A DNA stretch of 62,246 nucleotides from Cellulophaga sp. BC115SP (GCF_009905545.1 NZ_JAAALB010000036.1:1-62246); one strand, 5' to 3'; positions 17,109-26,068 are shown, counted from the first letter of the stretch. The notes: generated by a model not told the origin, from the sequence alone. A program made the numbers and translations.

Positions 17109-18281
17109 ATGTCATTCAATATCAATCGCCGTGATTGGCTCAAAAAAAGTCTTATAGCCACCGCAGGTTTGGGCGCTGCTTCAACTTATATCCAACGTGC
17201 ACAAGCAAATCCAACTGTAAGAAGAGAATTACAAATGAGCTTGTCGCCTGATTTTCAGTTAGAAAAATCATTGATAGGTATCAATCCTCCTGTGGTAATG
17301 AAGGCTCGTTTGGGTGCCAATGAAAACCCTTGGGGACCTTCGGCAAAAACCAAAGAGGCGTTGATTGAGGCTGTTGGCGCATCAAATCGCTATGGTATGC
17401 AAAGCCGTTCGGCGTTGATTAAGTTGATTGCAGAAAAAGAAGGTGTGCCTGAAACTCATATTTTATTGGGTGCTGGTTCTTCTGAGTTGTTGACAGCGTC
17501 GATGGTAGCTTATGGTTTGAAAGGTAAGATTATTTGTGGTGACCCATGCTATATTTCAGGTAATGAAGAAAAAATCCCAATGGAGAAAGTGCCATTGACT
17601 AAGGATTTTCAATATGATTTGGATGCCATTGCAGGTCGTTTGAACGGCTCACAAAGTTTGGTATATATTACAAATCCTAATAACCCAACAGGTGCGATTT
17701 TGCCAGCGGATCAACTAACGGCCTTTATCAACAAAGTTTCTGATAAAACCCCTGTGTTGGTCGACGAAGCTTATATCGATTATGCCAAAAACCCTAAAAC
17801 CGATGCTATGGTGGCATCTATCAATGCAGGTAAAAACGTATTGATACTACGTACTATGTCTAAGCTTTATGCTTTTGCTGGCTTGCGTGTGGGTTATGCT
17901 ATTGCCAAACCAGAAATCTTAAAGACCATTGCACCATATTGCTCTGGAGGTTTTGATATTTCGGTTCCTTCTTTTGCAGCAGCAATTGCAGCGTTAAAAG
18001 ACACAGATTTTCAACAATTGACATTAACGAATACTGCAGAGTCAAAAAAATACCTGTATGATTTCTTGGCAAAAGCAGGTTATAGCTACGTTCCTTCTTC
18101 AGCCAACTTTGTGTTGTTCCCAATCAAAATGAAAGGACAAGATCTCATGAGTAAACTTATGGCTGAAGGTGTTATGGTAAGAAGATGGGAATTTGATCGC
18201 CAACACTGGTGCCGTGTTTCCATTGGAACCATGGACGAAATGAAGGCATTTACAGAAGCTTTCTCGAAAATCACCTCTTAG
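17109..18281 (+). CDS. Tat-exported HisC-like PLP aminotransferase
   Basis: 390 residues. The N-terminus NRRDWLKKSLIATAGLGAAS is a twin-arginine signal ending near AQA (position 33). The rest is a fold-type I aminotransferase of the histidinol-phosphate aminotransferase group: LGANENPWGPS, ITNPNNPTG, VDEAYIDY and the PLP Lys252 in TMSKLYAFAGLRVGYA, with Arg369 in the C-terminal CRVSIGT. Cytosolic HisC has no signal peptide, so this copy probably acts in the periplasm on an amino acid or amine rather than in histidine synthesis. It is 141 bases upstream of a second Tat-exported enzyme on the same strand, probably co-transcribed. Confidence 0.9.
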   Translation: MSFNINRRDWLKKSLIATAGLGAASTYIQRAQANPTVRRELQMSLSPDFQLEKSLIGINPPVVMKARLGANENPWGPSAKTKEALIEAVGASNRYGMQSRSALIKLIAEKEGVPETHILLGAGSSELLTASMVAYGLKGKIICGDPCYISGNEEKIPMEKVPLTKDFQYDLDAIAGRLNGSQSLVYITNPNNPTGAILPADQLTAFINKVSDKTPVLVDEAYIDYAKNPKTDAMVASINAGKNVLILRTMSKLYAFAGLRVGYAIAKPEILKTIAPYCSGGFDISVPSFAAAIAALKDTDFQQLTLTNTAESKKYLYDFLAKAGYSYVPSSANFVLFPIKMKGQDLMSKLMAEGVMVRRWEFDRQHWCRVSIGTMDEMKAFTEAFSKITS

Positions 18282-18422
18282 ATAATTGATAAAAGTCATC
18301 GATTTGGATTGTTGAGTAACCAGTTGATTTTCTTATTTTTAATATTTTTTTCTAATAAAAAATCAAAGGTTCTTTATCGACAAAATACAAATCAAGCATT
18401 TCAATTACTAAGACACAACATT

Positions 18423-19970
18423 ATGACGAGAAGAGATTTTATAGAAAGAACAGGTGCTGCTAGCTATTTGACATTATTAGGATTAGGAATGATTCCAGAA
18501 GCAAATTCACAACCCTTGGATTTGCAAAGAGGAAAGGCAGATAAAAAAATTATTATCCTAGGAGCTGGTTTAGCAGGCTTATGTTCGGCTTATGAGTTAA
18601 CAAAATTAGGCTATCAAGTTACAGTACTAGAAGCACGCAGTCGCCCAGGTGGACGTGTTTGGACTGTAAGAGGTGGCACCACAGAAACTGAAATTGGAGG
18701 TCCCTCACAAACGGCTCAATTCGATAAGGGACTTTATTTAAACGGTGGTGCGGCACGTATTCCGCACAATCACGAAACGACGCTCCATTATTGTCGTGAA
18801 TTTAATATTCCGCTCGAAATATTCATGAATATGAACGAGGGAGCTTATTACTACAGTGACAATGGAACAGGTCCTTTGGCAAACAAACGAGTAAAAATTC
18901 GTGAAATACATGCTGATGTTCGTGGTTATACAGGAGAGTTATTGGCAAAGGCAGCTGACCAAAAAGCCCTAGACCAAGATTTGACCAAGGAGGATATCGA
19001 CAAACTCATTGCTTATCTGAAAGAGGAATGCGATTTGGATATTACCAAAAAATACAAAGGCTCTGAACGACATGGGTATTTGCGACAAGGTGGATATGGA
19101 GATCAAATCCCACAATTGGCAGAACCTCACTCGTTGCACGATATCATTGGTGGAGGGTTGTTTCACCCTGCATTTTCGAATGTAAGCGAATATACTTTCA
19201 ATCAGCAACCAGTCATGTTACAGCCCGTTGGCGGAATGGATGCTATTCCGTATGAGTTTGCAAAGCGTCTTGAAGGAAAAATACAATATCAAACTGAAGT
19301 AAAAGAAATCCGAAAAACACAGCCAGGAGTTCGGATAGTCTATAAAGATAAGGCTGGACAGGAAAAAGAACTTAAGGCAGATTATTGTATTTGTACCATT
19401 CCTCTACCTGTGTTACGGAATATACAAACAGACCTTTCATCGGATATTCGTCGTGCAATAGATTTTACTTCTTATATGAATACTGGTAAAATTGGTTTGC
19501 AGTTCAAGCGTAGATTCTGGGAGGAGGACGATAAAATATTCGGTGGTATTTCTCGTACCAACATGGATATTACCCAAATTTTTTACCCTTCCTACAATTT
19601 TATGGGTAAAAAAGGTTTGTTGAAAGGCTATTACAATTTTCATGACCGAGCCGTTAAAATGGGTAATTTATCCATCGCCGAAAGAGAAAAAGCAGCTTTG
19701 GAACAAGGAAGTAAAATTCACCCGCAATATGCTGCCGAATTTGAAAGTTCCTTTTCGTTGGCTTGGCAAAAAATTCCGTATTCGCAAGGAGGTTGGGCGG
19801 AGTACACAGATGCACAACGCAAAAGATTATATCCAGCCTTGATTAAGCCTGATGACGAGATTTATATGGCAGGAGAGCACACCACTCACCTTACAGCTTG
19901 GATGGCTGGTGCATTAGAATCGGCTAAAGCGGTAGTAGACCAAATCCATCGTCGTGTCAATGCATCATAA
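18423..19970 (+). CDS. Tat-exported flavin monoamine/L-amino-acid oxidase
   Basis: 515 residues from the ATG at 18423, chosen because it begins the twin-arginine signal MTRRDFIERTGAAS. The FAD dinucleotide-binding motif is IIILGAGLAGLCSAYELTKLG with the distal Glu (VLEARSRPGGRVW). The C-terminal GEHTTHLTAWMAGALESA segment is the usual flavin-contacting signature of the amine oxidase family. It oxidises an amine or amino acid with O2 or another acceptor. Paired with the Tat-exported aminotransferase just upstream, it suggests periplasmic amino-acid or amine catabolism; the substrate is unknown. Confidence 0.9.
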   Translation: MTRRDFIERTGAASYLTLLGLGMIPEANSQPLDLQRGKADKKIIILGAGLAGLCSAYELTKLGYQVTVLEARSRPGGRVWTVRGGTTETEIGGPSQTAQFDKGLYLNGGAARIPHNHETTLHYCREFNIPLEIFMNMNEGAYYYSDNGTGPLANKRVKIREIHADVRGYTGELLAKAADQKALDQDLTKEDIDKLIAYLKEECDLDITKKYKGSERHGYLRQGGYGDQIPQLAEPHSLHDIIGGGLFHPAFSNVSEYTFNQQPVMLQPVGGMDAIPYEFAKRLEGKIQYQTEVKEIRKTQPGVRIVYKDKAGQEKELKADYCICTIPLPVLRNIQTDLSSDIRRAIDFTSYMNTGKIGLQFKRRFWEEDDKIFGGISRTNMDITQIFYPSYNFMGKKGLLKGYYNFHDRAVKMGNLSIAEREKAALEQGSKIHPQYAAEFESSFSLAWQKIPYSQGGWAEYTDAQRKRLYPALIKPDDEIYMAGEHTTHLTAWMAGALESAKAVVDQIHRRVNAS

Positions 19971-20068
19971 TTTTTTAATTTATTTCTTTAATTAGTTAAA
20001 ATTATTTTAAAAAATTTGAGATACTATTATTTGATAATCAATAATTTATTATATTTATAATTGTAAAA

Positions 20069-20076
20069 TAATTTTG
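20069..20076 (+). promoter_or_regulatory. Putative -7 element for the Hint-protein gene
   Basis: TAATTTTG, an exact match to TAnnTTTG, 136 bases before the Hint-protein ATG. It would give a leader of about 130 bases holding three hairpins. No clear -33 TTTG at the usual distance. Confidence 0.3.
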
Positions 20077-20139
20077 ATTTAATAATGCTGTATTTCAAAT
20101 AACTATTACACAAGTTTTCAGTCGTGATGAGTTATTTCT

Positions 20140-20195
20140 GAGGTTAAAAATACCTCCAATCACTTGTTATTATATCAAGTGCTTCATTATTGAAG
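20140..20195 (+). promoter_or_regulatory. Three consecutive leader hairpins before the Hint-protein gene
   Basis: GAGGT/ACCTC (20140-20156), CACTTG/CAAGTG (20161-20181) and CTTCA/TGAAG (20182-20195) follow each other with almost no spacing and end 16 bases before the ATG. This is unusual in otherwise AT-only leader sequence and may form a structured 5' UTR. No known riboswitch class recognised. Confidence 0.4.
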
Positions 20196-20211
20196 ACTAA
20201 AATTATTCAGT

Positions 20212-21168
20212 ATGAAAAAAGTATTATTAGTATTCGGTTTAGTTTGCTCAACTCTTTTCGCCAAAGCTCAAGAAGTAGCTAAAGTGGGAATCAAAAATGC
20301 TGATTATGATGCGCTTAAGAAAATTGCAGTCAAAAATCCTGACAAGGATACATATATTAAAGAGGGAGCTTACGTATTGGATAACAGTAACCCACCATAC
20401 GTCTTCAAATTCTCGGATGGAAAAGAGCGTCGTATATATTTATACAAAGTCTTAGAAACCGCCGAAATGAAGGAAATGGGCTCTTTGATGGTTTTTACAA
20501 CGCCGAAAGACGGTAAAAAAATCAGCTTAGTAGTGCCCAACCCAATGGCCGAAAAGGAAGTTTGGGGCAAATACATCGATGACCTAAAAGATGGCGAAAA
20601 AGCCGTTTCAGGATTCTCATCTTGTGTAGCTTTTGTACTAGCAAAAGAATTTACAGGAGGCGCTTCAGGTGCTGAGCATGGTGCAGAAGATAAATACGAA
20701 TATTGTTTCCCTGAGACAGCTGTTGTAACAATGGCTGATGGTTCGCAAAAGTCCATTGCAGCAGTAAAAGCAGGTGAGGTGGTGATGTCTTACAACACTG
20801 CAACTAATAAAGCCGAAACAACGCTTGTCGATGAAGTAATTGAACACGATAATAAGTCTTTTGGAATCGTAAAAGTATTGTTGAGCGACGCCGAAGACCA
20901 AGCTTTTGCTTCGACACAACCGCTTTTTCAATTAACAGAATTGGAAGGTACAGCCAATCATCCTGTAATGACTACTACTGGTCATGCCAAATTAGGTAAG
21001 TTGAAAGTGGGTGAACAAGTTTTGATGTACAATAGCGATACGCATACTTTTAATCGTTATAAAGTATTTTCAACTAATTCAGACTATCGTACGGTCGAAA
21101 AGGTATATAACCTTCGTACCGCTAATGATAAATACCTCGTAAATTCTATCGTGGTATTAGAAAAATAA
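20212..21168 (+). CDS. Secreted protein with C-terminal Hint (intein/Hedgehog-like) domain
   Basis: 318 residues. Sec signal 1-20 (MKKVLLVFGLVCSTLFAKAQ). Residues 21-160 are an uncharacterised N-domain. Residues about 164-318 form a Hint domain: it opens at Cys165 (YCFPETAVVTMADGSQ), has block-B TANHPV (Thr247, His250) and ends YLVNSIVVLEK. The C-terminal His-Asn of true inteins and any C-extein are missing, so splicing is impossible. The N-to-S shift residues are kept, so Hedgehog-like cleavage or transfer of the N-domain is possible. It stands alone behind a structured leader and in front of a terminator. No partner gene seen. Confidence 0.85.
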   Translation: MKKVLLVFGLVCSTLFAKAQEVAKVGIKNADYDALKKIAVKNPDKDTYIKEGAYVLDNSNPPYVFKFSDGKERRIYLYKVLETAEMKEMGSLMVFTTPKDGKKISLVVPNPMAEKEVWGKYIDDLKDGEKAVSGFSSCVAFVLAKEFTGGASGAEHGAEDKYEYCFPETAVVTMADGSQKSIAAVKAGEVVMSYNTATNKAETTLVDEVIEHDNKSFGIVKVLLSDAEDQAFASTQPLFQLTELEGTANHPVMTTTGHAKLGKLKVGEQVLMYNSDTHTFNRYKVFSTNSDYRTVEKVYNLRTANDKYLVNSIVVLEK

Positions 21169-21269
21169 GTGAAATGGTTTAATGCACATCGAAGGTTTCG
21201 GCCTTCAACCTAAATGTTAAGCCTACCGAAAGGGACTTAATTTTTTTGAGATTGTTTTTGGATAATTTT

Positions 21270-21309
21270 TAAATCCTTTCTCTTCTAGGGAAAGGATTTA
21301 TTTTTTTTA
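21270..21309 (+). terminator. Terminator downstream of the Hint-protein gene
   Basis: TAAATCCTTT / AAAGGATTTA stem, 11-base loop, followed by eight T. It lies about 100 bases after the stop codon and insulates the candidate small RNA further downstream. Confidence 0.8.
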
Positions 21310-21497
21310 TATGGGGTAATATCTGCTATTTGAGTGTTTTTTGAGCGAATTACATGACTTAAATAGCTTTATTACATAAGGTGTATTTTAGTACTAAATC
21401 AAGATTTGTTTTTGGTATAAAAAGAGGGGATGAAAATATTTGTTCATTTTGTTTAAAAAAAAATTGTTAAAATTATATTTTATTCAAAAAATGCTAT

Positions 21498-21505
21498 TAC
21501 ATTTG
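21498..21505 (+). promoter_or_regulatory. Putative -7 element of the candidate small RNA
   Basis: TACATTTG matches TAnnTTTG. Transcription from here would start near 21512 and end at the terminator at 21755. A TTG at 21464 is too far upstream to be a canonical -33 box. Confidence 0.4.
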
Positions 21506-21511
21506 TAAAGC

Positions 21512-21784
21512 TAAGCAGTTAGCAATATTCAAAAACAATCTCGACAAGATATAAAGTGATTCTCTAGATTAGAGAAAACAATTTGACTTAACAAAAGATT
21601 TGAATCCAGAAACGGATAGAAGCTTTTAAAGATATTTTCAGAGCGAATTTTAAAATGATAAAATTTTAGGGTCACCGTAAGTGACAAACTATGAAAGTAC
21701 CAATTTGATTAATTTACTAAACTCAAAACAACTATTTAACTTTGAAGCTCTGATAAGCCCCAGCTAACCACTGGGGCTTTTTTA
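21512..21784 (+). ncRNA. Candidate small non-coding RNA (~270 nt)
   Basis: The interval lies between a strong upstream terminator (21270-21309) and another strong rightward terminator (21755-21784), with a -7-like box at its start and no open frame above a few codons. It contains hairpins TTCTCTA/TAGAGAA (near 21562) and GTCAC/GTGAC (near 21672). The downstream gene is convergent, so the terminator has no protein-coding transcript to end. This is the classic signature of an independent small RNA. Class not recognised; 6S RNA is possible but was not shown. Confidence 0.5.
21755..21784 (+). terminator. Strong terminator of the candidate small RNA
   Basis: AAGCCCCAG / CTGGGGCTT stem, 7-base loop, then a run of T. 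On the opposite strand no T run follows, so the direction is rightward. Confidence 0.85.
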
Positions 21785-21865
21785 TTAAGTGATTTAGTGA
21801 TTTTCTATTGAGTGATTGTTGAAATTCTCCTTCAAGTTTTGTCAATACAGATAACGAATATACCG

Positions 21866-22843
21866 TTAACGATTAACCTCTTTCACGATTTGTGCTAAAA
21901 CCTGCTGTTTCTCTGCCGATATATCTACTTGGTTTTCTATACCCTCCAGTTGCTTCAATACATTTTGTAAAAACTTCTGATGAGCTTCGGACGTAATATC
22001 AAAAGGCTTGTGAGTTAACGCTCTTTTGATTTGTTGCCATTTAGGTAAAAAAGTTTGTAAATCGTCTGAAAAATAGGTTTTTGCAAACTGCTCAAAAATA
22101 TATTGCTCCGCCACCTCATTGGGATGAATCATGTCTGCCTTATAGAAACGATAATCACGAAGATCGTCTATCATGATTTCATAAGATGGAAAATACGCTA
22201 CATTTTCATAATCAGTACTGAGATAATGACATGCCGTTCGAAGAATTGATTTTGACAATTGGTTTTCGGCAAGTCCTTCTTTGGTATGTCGCACTGGCGA
22301 AACAGTAATAATGATTTTTAGAGAAGGATTTAATTCTGTTATGGCTTTATGCAACTCTGCAAACTTTTTACAAATATCCTTCACACTCAACAAATCCTTT
22401 TCAAATAAGCTTGCGGGCATTTTATGACAATTGGCTACATAGCTCGGTGTAGTTTTGAGCTGATGAACAAATGCCGTTCCGAAGGTTAAAACTAAGAAGT
22501 CATATTGCTGAATCTGAATTTTTGCTAAGCTATCATTCAGTAATTCCTTTAGAGATTCTTGCTGAGAAGCAAAAAATTGCGAGTGAAAATCATAATGCAA
22601 CCATGTTTGTTGGTGCTGTACAAATAGTCGATCGTCGGCTTGTTGGTAGTTAGGATTCAAAAGTTTGAATATCGACATGGGGTTAAACAACGTCCCGAAA
22701 GGGTTAACTTCGGTCGCAATTTTGTTTTCTTCAAGCTTTTGTCCGATAACCTGTGCAAAGCATGAACCAACTGTCAATACCTTGGACTGAAGTTGTATTT
22801 GAAAGGGCGATTTTTCTATTTTTATTGGCGTTCTGAATTCCAT
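21866..22843 (-). CDS. GSCFA-domain (SGNH-hydrolase-like) protein
   Basis: 325 residues. The family name-giving motif is present as VGSCFAQVIGQKL at about 26-38, followed by NPFGTLFNPMSI. Further landmarks are FDFLVLTFGTAFVH, TVSPVRHTKEG and a C-terminal DMIHPNEVAEQYIFEQF with the His expected for an SGNH-type catalytic pair. GSCFA proteins are common in Bacteroidota and are thought to act as esterases on envelope carbohydrates; the substrate is unknown. No signal peptide. Single gene. Confidence 0.9.
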   Translation of the reverse strand: MEFRTPIKIEKSPFQIQLQSKVLTVGSCFAQVIGQKLEENKIATEVNPFGTLFNPMSIFKLLNPNYQQADDRLFVQHQQTWLHYDFHSQFFASQQESLKELLNDSLAKIQIQQYDFLVLTFGTAFVHQLKTTPSYVANCHKMPASLFEKDLLSVKDICKKFAELHKAITELNPSLKIIITVSPVRHTKEGLAENQLSKSILRTACHYLSTDYENVAYFPSYEIMIDDLRDYRFYKADMIHPNEVAEQYIFEQFAKTYFSDDLQTFLPKWQQIKRALTHKPFDITSEAHQKFLQNVLKQLEGIENQVDISAEKQQVLAQIVKEVNR

Positions 22844-23001
22844 AAGGCGATTTTGACTGAATATTTTACAAAGGTAAAGTTAAGCAATTTAGGATATGAT
22901 AATTTCTAAAAACTGTTTAACAGACACTCTGTTAGTCTTAAAATAAGATTCTAAAATTGAAAAGAATTCTCTATTCTCTAATTCCCTCAATCACAATTTA
23001 C

Positions 23002-23009
23002 TACCTTTG
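23002..23009 (+). promoter_or_regulatory. Putative -7 element upstream of the cobalamin riboswitch
   Basis: TACCTTTG matches TAnnTTTG and lies immediately before the riboswitch aptamer, the expected place for a promoter of a riboswitch-led transcript. No -33 TTTG at the usual spacing. Confidence 0.45.
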
Positions 23010-23014
23010 TACCA

Positions 23015-23197
23015 GATATAGGTGCTTTATACGTCAAATCTACGAAGTGTTAAAGCTTAATAGGGAATTAGGTGCAATACCTAGACTGTCCCCGCAACTG
23101 TAAGTTTCAATGATGTCGAATTCAATCTTCATGGCCACTGCCCTTGCGGCGGGAAGGCTCGAAGTCGATGAAACAAGTCAGGAGACCTGCCTTTTAT
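23015..23197 (+). promoter_or_regulatory. Cobalamin (adenosylcobalamin) riboswitch
   Basis: All core elements of the cobalamin aptamer appear in order: TTAATAGGGAA (near 23058), CCCCGCAACTGTAA (near 23090), GGCCACTG (the B12 box, near 23134), GGGAAGG, and the 3' GTCAGGAGACCTGCC (near 23177). It precedes a TonB-dependent receptor gene. A small GCCTAT/ATAGGC hairpin at 23288-23302 lies between the aptamer and the start codon and may be part of the expression platform. High cobalamin is expected to lower expression of the receptor. Confidence 0.95.
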
Positions 23198-23342
23198 CTA
23201 TTCTTGGTACAATTTACGGTGGATGAGTTGTCGCTGAGCGTTCGCTTTTCTGTTCATTTTCTTGCCTTTTAATGTCAATTCATTTGAGCCTATCCTATAG
23301 GCACGAGTGTTAACTTTAGGGAAGAAAACAATCATCAAATCA

Positions 23343-25304
23343 ATGTTTAAATCTTTATTTTTCTGTTCAGGATTACTTTGTGTGGCAAGCCTAAGTATGG
23401 CTCAAAACAATGTGACAAACCTTAATGAAGTAGTAGTTACCGCCAATAAAGTACCTCAAAAGCAACTACAAACAGGAAAAGTTTTAACCGTTATATCCAA
23501 AGAAATTTTGGAGCGCAATGTGGGCAAGTCGCTGGGAGAGCTACTCAACCAACAAGTGGGCATGCAGGTAGTAGGTTCGCAATTAACACTTGGTGCAAAT
23601 CAAGAAGTAAGTATCAGAGGCTTGAGCAATGGTTATGCTCTTTTGCTTATGGACGGCATTCCATTGAACGACCCATCTACGATTGGTAATTATTTTGACT
23701 TAAACGTTATTTCAATTGACCAAATCGAAAGAATTGAAATTTTGAAAGGAGGGCAATCCACCCTTTATGGTTCGGATGCTGTTGGTGGAGTTATTAATAT
23801 TATTCGTAAAAAAGCTGACAGTAAGCCATTTAGTGCGCAAGCCAACCTTTCAGGAGGAAGTTATGGAACTTGGAAGGGAGCTTTGAATTTGAGTGGTACT
23901 TTAAATAAAAACTCCAGTTATTCTTTGGCTTACACCAAGTTATATTCAAAGGGTATTTCGCAGGCAGCTAATAAAAAAGATGATAACCTAAACGAAAAAG
24001 ATGCTTTTAATCAAGATGCGTTTCGTGCTCAGTTTCAGCAAAAAATTGGCACAAACCTTACAACCAAAGTTTTTGTAACCCACGAAACTTATCGTGCCGA
24101 CATTGATAACGGAGCATTTAGCGACGATAAAGACTTTGTAGCCAATAGCCGCAGCACACAAATAGGAGTAGGGGCAGAGTATTTTGTGGGAGGTGGCAAA
24201 TTAGTGGCCAATTACCATTATAACGACCTCAAACGTAGCTATATCAACGATTCTAATTATGTTGCTCCTGATGCGTATGATAAGTATTCAGCTAGTAATT
24301 ATGGAGCAAAAACCAACTATGCAGAACTATATGGCAGTTGGAGTTTGGGTAAAAATGTAACATGGTTGATTGGTGCAGAATACCGTGCCCAAAAAATGAG
24401 TCAAACCTATTTGTCTATCAGCGATTGGGGACCTTATGAGGATGCTCCATTGAGTGATGATTTGGCAAATGTAAACCAAGTGAGTGGTTACACATCTTTT
24501 ACCTTGAATAATTTAGGTGGTTTTGGTGCTGAAGCAGGAGGACGTTACAATCATCATTCTTTGTACGGAAATAATTTTACCTACACCCTCAATCCTTATT
24601 ATTTGTTAGGCAAAAATCTAAAGGTATTAGCTAACTTTTACTCAAGTTTTAAGTCGCCGACTTTATATCAATTGTATTCTCCTTACGGAAATACAGCTTT
24701 GAATCCTGAAAAATCATTCACGCAAGAAGGCGGTTTTCAGTTGTTTAGCAATAACCAACAATCCTATTTCCGTGCTGTGTATTTTAATACAACCATCAAC
24801 GATGTGATCATTTTCCAGTCAATCAGTGCAGCGCCTTATGGCAAGTATGTTAATTTCAATAAGCAAGCAAGTAAAGGTTTGGAATTAGACGCTCAAGCGC
24901 AGTTAGGCAAGTTCAATATGTCGGCTACCTATACGCACCAGATTGGAGAATTGACTACCAAAGTAGCAGGAAAAGACACTACTTACAAAAACTTGATTCG
25001 TCGTCCTGAGAATGCCTTTACCTTGAGTTTGGGTTATCAGGCTACTTCAAAATTGTATGTTAGTTCAACCTTGAGAGGCATTGGTGCTCGTAAGGACACC
25101 TACTATGATAATGACCAATTCAAATCTATTAACGTAGATTTGGATGCATATCAGCTGTTAGATGTTTATGGTGAATATCGCATCAATTCAAAAATCAAAG
25201 CGTATGCTGATTTGAGAAATATTTTGAATACCAAATTTGTAGAAATAACAGGCTACCAAACCCGCCGATTTAATGCAAGTATTGGGTTGAGTTTGCAGTT
25301 TTAA
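23343..25304 (+). CDS. btuB: TonB-dependent receptor for cobalamin (BtuB-like)
   Basis: 653 residues from ATG 23343, chosen because it starts the Sec signal (MFKSLFFCSGLLCVASLSMAQ). The plug domain begins at LNEVVVTANKVPQKQLQ, the TonB-box-like start of the mature protein. It contains the usual SIRGLSNGYALLLMDGIPL and IERIEILKGGQSTLYGSDAVGGVINII, followed by a 22-strand barrel that ends in the aromatic FNASIGLSLQF. Assignment to cobalamin rests on the riboswitch directly upstream. It imports the vitamin across the outer membrane with energy from TonB. No BtuF/BtuCD genes lie nearby. Confidence 0.9.
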   Translation: MFKSLFFCSGLLCVASLSMAQNNVTNLNEVVVTANKVPQKQLQTGKVLTVISKEILERNVGKSLGELLNQQVGMQVVGSQLTLGANQEVSIRGLSNGYALLLMDGIPLNDPSTIGNYFDLNVISIDQIERIEILKGGQSTLYGSDAVGGVINIIRKKADSKPFSAQANLSGGSYGTWKGALNLSGTLNKNSSYSLAYTKLYSKGISQAANKKDDNLNEKDAFNQDAFRAQFQQKIGTNLTTKVFVTHETYRADIDNGAFSDDKDFVANSRSTQIGVGAEYFVGGGKLVANYHYNDLKRSYINDSNYVAPDAYDKYSASNYGAKTNYAELYGSWSLGKNVTWLIGAEYRAQKMSQTYLSISDWGPYEDAPLSDDLANVNQVSGYTSFTLNNLGGFGAEAGGRYNHHSLYGNNFTYTLNPYYLLGKNLKVLANFYSSFKSPTLYQLYSPYGNTALNPEKSFTQEGGFQLFSNNQQSYFRAVYFNTTINDVIIFQSISAAPYGKYVNFNKQASKGLELDAQAQLGKFNMSATYTHQIGELTTKVAGKDTTYKNLIRRPENAFTLSLGYQATSKLYVSSTLRGIGARKDTYYDNDQFKSINVDLDAYQLLDVYGEYRINSKIKAYADLRNILNTKFVEITGYQTRRFNASIGLSLQF

Positions 25305-25306
25305 AA

Positions 25307-25410
25307 TAGGCACTAGGCATTAGGCAAGAGGCAATAGTTTTTATTTAAAAAAATAAAGATTTGTTTAATGCTCAGGAATTTTACATCCAGTAATTAAACC
25401 ACTAGTGCCT
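25307..25410. repeat. Intergenic inverted-repeat unit (TAGGCATTAGGC type), copy 1
   Basis: TAGGCACTAGGCATTAGGCA at 25307-25326, with GGCACTAG matched by CTAGTGCC at 25402-25409. The same left sequence recurs at 33205. It sits between btuB and the PP-loop ATPase gene and interrupts an otherwise short intergenic space. Confidence 0.5.
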
Positions 25411-25423
25411 TTACCCTCAAAAA

Positions 25424-26068
25424 ATGAACCTCCTTTGTTCTTGGTCTGGTGGAAAAGATTCTTGTTTTGCTTTGATGCAAATGAATCAACTGCCTACCGT
25501 AATTTTTACGACACTCAACGAATGGGGCGACCGCTCACGTTCGCATGGTTTGAGCCCTGCTATTTTGGAAGCTCAAGCTAATGCTATTGGTTGTCCAAGT
25601 GTTACGATTAGTACTTCTTGGGAAAATTATACCGAAAAGTATATCGCTCGTCTCAAGTCGCTGACTGAAGAATACCAATTGACAGATGCAGTTTTTGGCG
25701 ATATAGACCTACAACCGCATCGTGAATGGGAAGAGAAAGTTTGTGCCGAGGCACAGCTCAATTGCCATTTGCCACTTTGGCAACAAGACCGTAAAACATT
25801 GGTTTTTGCAATGATTGCGTCAGGTATCAAAACGATGATTGTATCTTGTAATGATACGTTGGGTGCCTCGTTTTTAGGTAGAATTATTGATGCTCAAACT
25901 GTAGCGGATTTGGAAGCAAAAGGTGTGGATGTTTGCGGTGAAAATGGCGAGTTTCATACCGTAGTATTAGATTGCCCTTTGTTTCAACATCCAATTGATG
26001 TGGTTCAAGGCGAAAAATTAGTTCATAACAATTATCATTTTTTAGAGTTAACATTGGTAGAATGTTGA
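25424..26068 (+). CDS. PP-loop ATPase, diphthine-ammonia ligase-like (DUF71/COG2102)
   Basis: 214 residues. The N-terminal CSWSGGKDSC is the PP-loop (Ser8 to Ser13) that binds ATP for adenylation. Later motifs are VFGDIDLQPHREW and GENGEFHTVVLDCPLF, typical of the DUF71/Dph6-like group. In eukaryotes Dph6 amidates diphthine, but bacteria lack diphthamide, so the bacterial substrate is different. Its place directly after a riboswitch-controlled btuB, and the overlap with the next gene, suggest a link to cobalamin uptake or use; this is an inference. Confidence 0.88.
   Translation: MNLLCSWSGGKDSCFALMQMNQLPTVIFTTLNEWGDRSRSHGLSPAILEAQANAIGCPSVTISTSWENYTEKYIARLKSLTEEYQLTDAVFGDIDLQPHREWEEKVCAEAQLNCHLPLWQQDRKTLVFAMIASGIKTMIVSCNDTLGASFLGRIIDAQTVADLEAKGVDVCGENGEFHTVVLDCPLFQHPIDVVQGEKLVHNNYHFLELTLVEC

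Noticed and set aside
18309-18422. N-terminal extension of the amine oxidase frame
   Set aside because: It would hide the twin-arginine signal behind 38 hydrophobic and basic residues; the ATG at 18423 starts the Tat motif.
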